A stretch of 64,000 nucleotides of DNA from Lunularia cruciata (lineage: Eukaryota; Streptophyta; Marchantiopsida; Lunulariales; Lunulariaceae), in contig OX419755.1 of the NCBI GenBank assembly GCA_948567375.1, positions 40,429,001 through 40,493,000 of the forward strand. Reading direction: 5' to 3'. How positions within the stretch are numbered: the first letter of the stretch is position 1; every line of letters starts with the position of its first letter. Position numbers and translations under genes: made by a program. This document shows positions 57,539-64,000 of this stretch, in pieces. The notes beneath the pieces are model-generated. The model was not told the DNA's origin, ran no database searches, and saw only the letters and a program-made list of their open reading frames with translations.

Positions 57539-57709
57539 ATGTTCCGCATTCAATTCTACATTAGGCAAAAGGAGGCTATGAGAGCTCACTTAGAGAGAAC
57601 ATTAGGAGAGGAGAGGGCTGAACTTATGTTAGAGAACCAAGATCCATTTGTATACCCTGTAGTACACTATGATGTCTTTGAGGTGATTTTGTACATCTTG
57701 TATACATGA
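57539..57709 (+). CDS. C2 small leader ORF (56 aa), unknown function
   Basis: MFRIQFYIRQKEAMRAHLER, then an acidic middle (GEERAELMLE) and hydrophobic end YDVFEVILYILYT; no known domain. Kept in frame in C1. AAGGTAAGAT (57528-57537) just before the ATG is a strong plant splice-donor match, so the segment could alternatively be intronic and removed from the gag mRNA. Confidence 0.45.
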   Translation: MFRIQFYIRQKEAMRAHLERTLGEERAELMLENQDPFVYPVVHYDVFEVILYILYT

Positions 57710-58356
57710 GAGGAATTGGAGAGATTGTGTGAGGTGGATTGTAGATTTTGGGGATTAAGGTGATTTTGGGCAAAATCTCAACTTTGAGATCTGGACTTGA
57801 AATTTCTACACATGATAGCTTGGATTATCTTTCAGTTAGCACACTTAAAATTATTGTGAGAGCTACTATGCGCACTGGGCTAGAATTTTTGAAACTTGAT
57901 AGGGTAAAGTGCTCCCGCAACTGCATGCTCTCTGGAAAATTGTACAAAGTCTGCCATTTCTTCAATTTTCAGTGAATTGTCCTGAAAATTTCTAAGAATA
58001 TTCAGTGCATTGTACCCTATCTGCTGCCAAAAAATTTAGAGAGAGATCGTTCTGGCGCAAGGAGTTATGAGTTTTTGAAGTGAGGGGGGTGGTTTTTAGA
58101 CCAAATCTGAAATTTGTGTGCTGAATAGAAAGGTGTCTAGGCCAAATGGCTTAATGAAAAGATCTGAAATTTTTCAGGGAGAGATATCCTGGAGTTGTGA
58201 TCGAGTGTGAAAAATTTCAGAGGACTGTGACATACTGGTTGGGAGATTTGAGTGATATTGTGAGGAAGTGTCAATTTTGCAGAGTGGAGATCTCATGCAT
58301 GAGGAGTTTGAGATCAACAAAAAGCATGTTTGAGTGTTTAGATTCATCTTAGGAAC
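57710..58356 (+). other. C2 leader between the two upstream ORFs
   Basis: Non-coding, shared with C1 (43739-44385) and partly with C3. No motif beyond purine-rich stretches. Confidence 0.6.
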
Positions 58357-58830
58357 ATGGAGCGTCATCAAGAGTGGAAATTGAGATTATGCAAGGTTCC
58401 CCAAGGGTTTGAGGTGATTGTAGGGGTGGATTTGAGGAAAAGAGAGTTTACAATAGAATTTGAAGAGAGTGTTGAGAGGATCCAAAAACCTACACCACTT
58501 GGAGTAAAGAGTGAGTCTAAGTGCTTTCTATGTGGAGAGAAGAGACATAAGGCAAGTTCATGTCCATTGACCTTTGAGAGCAAGAGATTGAGGGAAAAGA
58601 GAGGCTTACTTGACTTGGGTTTGCATGTTAGACCTTCTTCACCAAGATTAGGAGGGAGAAGATCTAAGACCAAGGAGTTGTGTGAGGTTTGTGGAATGGA
58701 AGGACTTCCAAAAGGACATGAGTGTAGTGGAGTAAAAGCACTTTTGGAGACTTTGGTGAAGGATCTTGGAGAGAGCCTTAGTATAGCTACAGAAATACTA
58801 CCACCTTCATTAGCTAGTTCTCAAGATTAG
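58357..58830 (+). CDS. C2 upstream zinc-finger ORF (157 aa) preceding gag
   Basis: An intact frame with two Cys/His motifs: a CCHC knuckle CFLCGEKRHKASSC (C56, C59, H64, C69) and a second cluster C109, C112, H121, C123 within CEVCGMEGLPKGHEC. The region between them is basic (SKRLREKRG). It lies 236 bp before gag in another frame. Extra ORFs ahead of gag are known in some large plant Ty3/gypsy lineages (Tat/Ogre), but this one I identify only as a nucleic-acid-binding candidate. It could be a captured or duplicated gag knuckle. Confidence 0.7.
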   Translation: MERHQEWKLRLCKVPQGFEVIVGVDLRKREFTIEFEESVERIQKPTPLGVKSESKCFLCGEKRHKASSCPLTFESKRLREKRGLLDLGLHVRPSSPRLGGRRSKTKELCEVCGMEGLPKGHECSGVKALLETLVKDLGESLSIATEILPPSLASSQD

Positions 58831-59066
58831 TGATGGAGACAATCTTTCAACTTATGGATAAACTATCCATGAGAGTTAGATTAATATGCACTCTACGATT
58901 TGATGTTGCTATAGAAATCTTGGAGCAACCTGAACCTTTTGTGTTCCCTAGAGTGGATTATTCTCAGATGGTGTTAGTCATGTATATACTCTTTTAGTAA
59001 TAGAGTGAGAGAAAAGAAAAGAGAAAAAAAAAGTTTGAGAGAAAAGAAAGATAGTGAGGGGTTAAG

Positions 59067-60014
59067 ATGGGGAAACTTCCGGTTTTCTTTGGCAAGGATG
59101 GAGAAGATATGGAGGCCTTTGTGAGAGACTTCACGAGAGCTTGCATAGGAAACAATGAGAGGAGGAAGAATGAGTGGGCCTCATTATTACCAGATTTCTT
59201 TGAGGATGCAGCACTTACATGGTATGAGTCAGAATACCAAAAGAGAGAGAGGAGAGAGGAGGAAGAGGAGTCTTGGGAGACTTTGACTTCAGCACTCATT
59301 GAGAAATTTCTTCCTGATGAGAGTTATGAGAGATTGATGAGTGAGGTTACATTTCTCAAGCAAGGAGATGGAGAGAAAGTGAGAGTCTATGTGGAAAGAG
59401 TGGAAAAGTTAGAGTCCAAATTTCGCATAGTGTTGAGGAAGGGTGGGGATGATGTGGTGACTACAATGATTGGCATAGGGGCCATGCTCACCAAGAATTT
59501 TGTGGGAGGGTTGAGACGACAAATTAGAAGCAAGGTGAGATATGAGAAACCTTCTTCCAAGGTTGAAGCTATCAAGATTGCAATTTGTATGGAGGAGAGT
59601 TTGGAAGGGGATGAGAGTGATTTGGTGGTGAAGGAGGTTGTGCATCCTCCTCAAGGCTACAAGTATGGTGGAACTTCTGATACTTTGGTGGCAAGGGTTG
59701 CACCACAAGTAGTGGTTGCTCCAGTTCTTGCACCTCCACCAAAAGATCCACTCCAAACCATCACAAAACAACTTGCGGATCTCAAGATCAATGTGGTGCA
59801 ACTATGGGAGAAGAGAGAGGTGAATCAGAATGTAGGGAGAGGACCTAGGAGTTATGGAAACTATCCATATAGAGGAGGCCAACCAGCCAACAATTTCAAT
59901 GATAGAAATTGTTTTGGTTGTGGAAGAAGAGGCCATATCCAAAGGAATTGCCCAAATTCCACTTACCATGGAGGAAGGGGTTATGAGGGAGCCAATAGAG
60001 GGAAAGGGTGGTAG
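59067..60014 (+). CDS. C2 gag (315 aa)
   Basis: MGKLPVFFGKDGEDMEAFVR start, capsid-like domain with FTRACIGNNERRKNEWASLL, FFEDAALTWYESEYQ, FLPDESYERLMSEVTFLKQ and VRVYVERVEKLESKF (about residues 20-130), a KITKQLADLKINVVQL-type helix, and a C-terminal zinc knuckle CFGCGRRGHIQRNC (C282, C285, H290, C295). It ends shortly after the knuckle. Relative to C1 one base is missing near 60008, which shifts the frame against pol. Gag and pol were therefore probably continuous before that loss. Confidence 0.9.
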   Translation: MGKLPVFFGKDGEDMEAFVRDFTRACIGNNERRKNEWASLLPDFFEDAALTWYESEYQKRERREEEEESWETLTSALIEKFLPDESYERLMSEVTFLKQGDGEKVRVYVERVEKLESKFRIVLRKGGDDVVTTMIGIGAMLTKNFVGGLRRQIRSKVRYEKPSSKVEAIKIAICMEESLEGDESDLVVKEVVHPPQGYKYGGTSDTLVARVAPQVVVAPVLAPPPKDPLQTITKQLADLKINVVQLWEKREVNQNVGRGPRSYGNYPYRGGQPANNFNDRNCFGCGRRGHIQRNCPNSTYHGGRGYEGANRGKGW

Positions 60015-62772
60015 TGAAACCCAAGTGGCTCCTAATCCAAAAAAAGGTAAGAGGATAGCATCCATAGATGTGGTGGAGAGCAAGTATGAGAAGGGAGAGT
60101 GCTCAAACTCCAAGGGTCTTAATTTGGAGCTTTTGGCACAAGAGAAGAAGAGAGCTCGTTTTGCAAAGGATGTTCACTCTTCTCAAGGATTTACTTCAAG
60201 CAAGGATACTCCTATGTCTACTAGGAGCACTCGCACCTCAATACCATCAACAACAAAGACTCCAAGGAAGAAGTTGGGGATGGAGGACTTCTTGATCTCA
60301 AAGCAACAATGGAACTACAATGTGTTGGAGGATGTTAGTAGTCACAAGGCTAACATCACAGTGGGCCAATTAATTGCTTTGAACCCTACCTTGAGAAAGG
60401 AGCTTAGAGGTGGTTTGAGTTCTACAAGGAGCAAGAAGAAGAAGAAGGCAAAAGTTCTAGTATCAATGGGGGTAGTGGATGCCAAGCCAGCACCAAGGGA
60501 GGCTTGTGAATATGCCTCCAAGATTGATGTGAGAGTGAATGGTCACAACATCAAGGATGCATTGGTTGATGGAGGATCAGCAGTGAATGCCATGTCAGAA
60601 AGGTTGATGAAGAAGTTGGGTATGATACTCTCAAGACCTTCAACATTTGTGGTGAGCATGGCAAACAAACAACAAATTCAACCAGTAGGGGTGATGGATA
60701 AGGTGGTAGTTTCAGTTATGGGAGTTCAAAATCTCATGACTTTCCAAGTCTTGAAGGATTCAAGCTATGACTTACTTCTTGGGAGGCCATGGTTGAGAGC
60801 AGCACGCACAACTAATCGATGGCACAAAGGGTACTTGAGGATTGGGCCATCAAACCATAGAGTCACAGTTCTTGTGACTAACACCACCAACACTTCACAT
60901 TCAGATACCCCATCTTCTGATTATTGGGAATCAGATTCTGAAGAAGGAGCTTCAGGTGTGGACACAAGCATGGAGGAGGAGACTTCCATGGAGGAGGATG
61001 AATCTGAATCTGATTCAGATGTGTATCCTTTGTGTGCTATGGATTTTGCACCTAAGCAAGAGGTTTTGAAGGACCCAGACAAATCACCATTGACACTTGA
61101 GGAGGTAGAGAGAAGGTTATCTACCCTCAAGTATGGCCCAAATGTTACCAAGGAGGAGAAAGTGAGATTTGAGGAGATTTTCCGCAAGTTCATCCATGTG
61201 TTTGCTTTTAGTTACAAGGATTTGAAGGAAGTCACCTTGGAGGAGCACAAGATAGAGGTGGAGTCACATGCAAGACCAATCCACCAAAAACAACGTCGCA
61301 TTAGCCCACCAATATCTTTGGTTGTGAAGGAGGAGATTGATAAGCTCAAGGAGGCTGGATTTATCTTTGAGGTAGAGAATTCAGAATGGGTGTCTCCAAT
61401 TGTCATTGTGAAGAAAAAGAATGGCAAGCTTCGGGTATGTGTGGATTACAAGAAGCTCAATACTGTTACCAAGAAGGACTACTACCCATTGCCATTCATT
61501 GATGAGATCTTGGAGGAGGTTGCAGGTCATGAGAGGTACAGTTTTGGAGATGGTTATAGTGGATATAACCAAATCAAGATTGCACCAGAGCATCAACAAC
61601 TCACCACATTCACCACACCTTGGGGAACTTACACTTTCAAGGTCATGCCTTTTGGGCTTTGCAATGCTCCAGCCACATTCCAACGGTTCATGAACAAGGT
61701 ATTTGAACCTTTCATTGGGAAATTTGTGAGAGACTTCATTGATGACTTTTGTGTCTATGGAAGCAAGGAGGAGCACTTTGAGCACCTAATCAAAGTCTTG
61801 CAACGCTTGGATGAGGCAAATGCATCACTCAACCCGGAGAAGTGCATTTTTGGATGTGAAGAAGGTCTACTTTTGGGGCACATCATCTCTAAGGATGGAA
61901 TAGCAGTTGATCTTGAGAAGGTGAGGAAAATCTTAGACCTTCCATTCCCTTCAAGCTTGACAAAGTTACGCCAATTCTTGGGGATGGTTGGATACTATAG
62001 GAGGTTCATCTTCTCATTTTCCAACAAGGCTTATGCATTGACCATCTACATGAAGAAGGGTGTAGATTACATGGTGATTTTGGAGGACAAGGAGGCTCTC
62101 AAAGCTTTTGAGGAGCTCAAGCAATCCCTTGTTGTAGCTCCAATTCTTGTTAAACCTGATTGGAGTAAGCCTTTCATCCTCTACATTGATGCTTCAAATG
62201 GAGCTATAGGATGCACTCTTAGTCAATTAGACCAAGATGGGCATGATCATCCAATAGCTTATGCTAGTAGGCAGATGGTTTTAGCAGAGAAGAACTACTC
62301 TGTCACGGAGAGAGAAGGGTTGGCAGTGATCTTTGGTCTCAAGAAGTTTAGACACTACTTGATTGGAGGGAAAGCCACCATTGTCACGGATCACAAGGCT
62401 TTGAAGTACATCTTCAACAAGCCTAATGTTGAAGGGAGACTAGCAAGGTGGATGATACTCTTGTCTGAGTATGATTACACCATTGAGGATAGGCTAGGAA
62501 AGAAACATGCAAATGCTGATTTGTTATCTAGAGCTTATGATCATGATGGAGATGAGCCATTTGATGATTCCTTCCCGGACGAGGAGCTCATGACAATCTC
62601 AGTCACTCAAGAGGTTCCAATGGAGTACAAGGAGATTGTGGATTTTGTGACAAGAGGTAACTATCCAGAAGGGATGCATGCTAGGGAGAGGAAGGCCCTT
62701 GCAGCAAGATCTAGACATTACACAATGGTGGAGGATATTCTTTTTCACCAAGGAGCAGATGGTCTACTTTGA
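59854..62772 (+). CDS. C2 pol: protease, reverse transcriptase, RNase H (972-codon frame)
   Basis: The first 50 or so codons are the gag knuckle region read out of frame; real pol starts about residue 52. Protease: D239-G-G-S in place of D-S/T-G, and YDLLLGRPW at 305-313. RT: about 495-690 with SEWVSPIVIVKKKNGKLRVC, D566 in the palm, MPFGLCNAPATFQRFM and F-I-D-D at 628-631. RNase H: D779, E821, D846 and D889 all present (YIDAS, TEREGLAV, VTDHKAL, ANADLLSRA). RT and RNase H catalytic residues are intact. The frame ends in a TGA at 62770, where sequence similarity to integrase-bearing pols continues in the same frame. The same TGA is in C1. Confidence 0.92.
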   Translation: METIHIEEANQPTISMIEIVLVVEEEAISKGIAQIPLTMEEGVMREPIEGKGGSETQVAPNPKKGKRIASIDVVESKYEKGECSNSKGLNLELLAQEKKRARFAKDVHSSQGFTSSKDTPMSTRSTRTSIPSTTKTPRKKLGMEDFLISKQQWNYNVLEDVSSHKANITVGQLIALNPTLRKELRGGLSSTRSKKKKKAKVLVSMGVVDAKPAPREACEYASKIDVRVNGHNIKDALVDGGSAVNAMSERLMKKLGMILSRPSTFVVSMANKQQIQPVGVMDKVVVSVMGVQNLMTFQVLKDSSYDLLLGRPWLRAARTTNRWHKGYLRIGPSNHRVTVLVTNTTNTSHSDTPSSDYWESDSEEGASGVDTSMEEETSMEEDESESDSDVYPLCAMDFAPKQEVLKDPDKSPLTLEEVERRLSTLKYGPNVTKEEKVRFEEIFRKFIHVFAFSYKDLKEVTLEEHKIEVESHARPIHQKQRRISPPISLVVKEEIDKLKEAGFIFEVENSEWVSPIVIVKKKNGKLRVCVDYKKLNTVTKKDYYPLPFIDEILEEVAGHERYSFGDGYSGYNQIKIAPEHQQLTTFTTPWGTYTFKVMPFGLCNAPATFQRFMNKVFEPFIGKFVRDFIDDFCVYGSKEEHFEHLIKVLQRLDEANASLNPEKCIFGCEEGLLLGHIISKDGIAVDLEKVRKILDLPFPSSLTKLRQFLGMVGYYRRFIFSFSNKAYALTIYMKKGVDYMVILEDKEALKAFEELKQSLVVAPILVKPDWSKPFILYIDASNGAIGCTLSQLDQDGHDHPIAYASRQMVLAEKNYSVTEREGLAVIFGLKKFRHYLIGGKATIVTDHKALKYIFNKPNVEGRLARWMILLSEYDYTIEDRLGKKHANADLLSRAYDHDGDEPFDDSFPDEELMTISVTQEVPMEYKEIVDFVTRGNYPEGMHARERKALAARSRHYTMVEDILFHQGADGLL

Positions 62773-62778
62773 AGAGCA

Positions 62779-63735
62779 GTGGGTAAGGAAGAGTCTATCC
62801 TACTCATAAAGGAGTTTCATGAAGGTTTAGTATGTGGAAGACACTTTGCAGGAAAGGTGACTGGTTTCAAGATTCTAGATGCAGGTTACCATTGGAGAGG
62901 GATTTTCAAGGATTGTCTTGATTATTGCAAAACTTGTCATGTTTGTCAAGCTTTTGCTAGAAAGTCTACATCCACTCCACCACTTAGATCAATTCCATTG
63001 CTAGGACCTTTTGAGAAGTGGGGAATTGATTTTGTAGGTCCTCTCAATAGAACCCCAAGGAACAATTGGTACATTGTGGTAGTTACTGATTACCTTACCA
63101 AGTGGGTTGAGGCTAGACCATTGAGGGACAAAAATGAAGATGAAGTGGGTAGATTTCTTTATGAACGCATTATCACTAGGTTTGGATGCCCTTTGGAGTT
63201 GGTTTCTAATAGAGGAGGAGAGTTTACAAGAAGCATTACTACAGCCATGCTACGACATTTCTCTATCACACATAGAGTAACTACATCCTATAAGCCAAAT
63301 TCCATTGGCTTGGCAGAGAGAACCAATCAGACCTTGTGCATGATGTTGGCCAAAGATGCAAAAATGGAGTGGGCTAAACATCATTGGGACAAGAGGATTC
63401 ATGCAAATTTGTGGGAGTATAGGACAACCATGAAGACTTCCACCGGATATTCTCCATTTCAACTGGTGTATGGTATTGAGTCTACCTTACCTATTCACTT
63501 TGATCTTCCTACCTTCCAAAGCATTCATAGGAGATTGAAGACAGCACAAGGAGGTGATGCAGAGAAGTCAAGGAAGGATCAACTCATGGAGTTGGAAGAG
63601 GCAAGAGCAGTTGCTATGGTTCAAGTGGAGCAAGCCCAAAGGAAACAAAAGGAGAGCTATGACAAGAGGCAAGGCAAGAAGAAGGTGGAGCCTTTCAAGG
63701 AAGGTGATTGGGTAATGTTGTTTGATTCTATTTGA
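62779..63735 (+). CDS. C2 integrase (frame between two in-frame TGAs)
   Basis: In frame with pol after the TGA at 62770. HHCC domain: FHEGLVCGRHFAGKVTGF and CKTCHVCQAFARK. Core: GIDFVGPLNR (Asp), VVVTDYLTKWVEARPL, LVSNRGGEFTRS with Asn where the second catalytic Asp should be, and IGLAERTNQTL with the Glu. Coiled-coil-rich C-terminus (MELEEARAVAMVQVEQAQRK) and GDWVMLFDS, then TGA at 63733, also shared with C1. The fold is complete, but the D-to-N change should abolish strand transfer. Confidence 0.88.
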   Translation: MGKEESILLIKEFHEGLVCGRHFAGKVTGFKILDAGYHWRGIFKDCLDYCKTCHVCQAFARKSTSTPPLRSIPLLGPFEKWGIDFVGPLNRTPRNNWYIVVVTDYLTKWVEARPLRDKNEDEVGRFLYERIITRFGCPLELVSNRGGEFTRSITTAMLRHFSITHRVTTSYKPNSIGLAERTNQTLCMMLAKDAKMEWAKHHWDKRIHANLWEYRTTMKTSTGYSPFQLVYGIESTLPIHFDLPTFQSIHRRLKTAQGGDAEKSRKDQLMELEEARAVAMVQVEQAQRKQKESYDKRQGKKKVEPFKEGDWVMLFDSI

Positions 63736-63927
63736 TTCAAGAGAGCGCAAAAGAAGTTTTTGCCTAAGTACTTTGGACCTTTCATAGTGGAGAAGGTGTG
63801 GGGCAATTACACCTATGATCTCAAGGAGTTGGGAGGAAGACACTTTGATAGGATTAACCATGATAAGTTGAAGATGTATCATAGAAGGTAGAGAGACCTT
63901 CACTTTGAGGACAAAGTGAAAACTTAG
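63736..63927 (+). pseudogene. C2 integrase C-terminal tail
   Basis: Same frame after the TGA: KFLPKYFGPFIVEKVWGNYT and INHDKLKMYHRR, then TAG where C1 has TGG, then LHFEDKVKT and the final stop. This is the SH3-like end of Ty3/gypsy integrase; no chromodomain follows. Confidence 0.75.
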
Positions 63928-63930
63928 CCC

Positions 63931-63939
63931 GGGGGTAAA
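63931..63939 (+). other. C2 polypurine tract
   Basis: GGGGGTAAA immediately before the 3' LTR, as in C1. Confidence 0.75.
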
Positions 63940-64000
63940 TGTAACACCCATTTGTGCATGTGTGTGGTATTGTGATATTTAGCTTGGTATTACAAGTACT
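63940..64000 (+). repeat. C2 3' LTR, first 61 bp
   Basis: TGTAACACCCATTTGTGCAT onward, matching the 5' LTR; truncated by the window end. Confidence 0.95.

Larger units (their letters stand above)
56818..64000 (+). mobile_element. Family C2: near-complete retrotransposon, 3' LTR cut by window end
   Basis: 5' LTR 56818-57497, primer site, small ORF, zinc-finger ORF, gag, pol with an uninterrupted 972-codon frame, integrase, purine tract, start of 3' LTR at 63940. It is collinear with C1 and better preserved. The base context left of the LTR is GGAC; the matching duplication lies outside the window. Confidence 0.95.

Noticed and set aside
59854-60014. Programmed +1 frameshift between gag and pol in family C
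   Set aside because: C1 keeps the zinc knuckle in frame with pol, and C2 differs from it by a single missing base after the knuckle, so mutation explains the offset better.
61381-61785. 134-codon minus-strand frame in C2
   Set aside because: It is the antisense shadow of the RT domain.

Overview
The window looks like intergenic DNA from a large, repeat-rich land-plant nuclear genome. Almost everything recognisable is transposable-element sequence in various states of decay. I find no ordinary host gene, operon, CRISPR array or complete RNA gene. A short island of organellar DNA (rbcL start, atp9-like start, 3' end of a tRNA) supports a plant. The lineage cannot be fixed from this sequence; a gymnosperm or another large-genome plant is only a guess.

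The most notable element is at the left edge. Positions 1-5030 hold the 5' part of a Ty3/gypsy-type retrotransposon on the minus strand. Its single gag-pol frame runs gag, two zinc knuckles, aspartic protease, a DNMT3-like DNA cytosine-5 methyltransferase, then the start of reverse transcriptase (RT). The methyltransferase lies between protease and RT. The frame carries seven stop codons, counting the one after gag, and every one can be explained by a C-to-T or G-to-A transition.

Four other LTR-element groups are layered through the rest. Family A is a chromodomain Ty3/gypsy (chromovirus-like) with LTRs starting TGTAATACCAAG and a Met-type primer site. It is present as a truncated copy (8940-11650, minus), a complete copy with target duplications (14700-22184, minus) and a tandem LTR-body-LTR-body-LTR array (37963-55846, plus). 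Family B is another Ty3/gypsy group, with a run of five 60-bp in-frame repeats between protease and RT (6901-7200), an LTR on each strand (11873-12268 and 28480-28893) and decayed pol pieces. Family C is a non-chromodomain Ty3/gypsy with about 690-bp LTRs, an Asp-type primer site and extra small ORFs ahead of gag. It has two near-complete copies (42835-50520 nested in family A; 56818 to beyond the window end), two solo LTRs, a deletion derivative and two ancient LTR remnants. A broken PIF/Harbinger DNA transposase lies at 34959-36415.

The nesting gives a relative order. The divergent C-like LTRs and family B are oldest. Family A then inserted, and family C inserted into family A (17502, 40082, 42835, 53706). 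Several catalytic losses are shared between copies: the second RT aspartate is Asn in both readable family A RTs, and one integrase aspartate is Asn, with two shared stops, in both family C copies. This suggests that defective lineages were copied with help from other elements. The 22-33 kb stretch is AT-rich and mostly unrecognisable.
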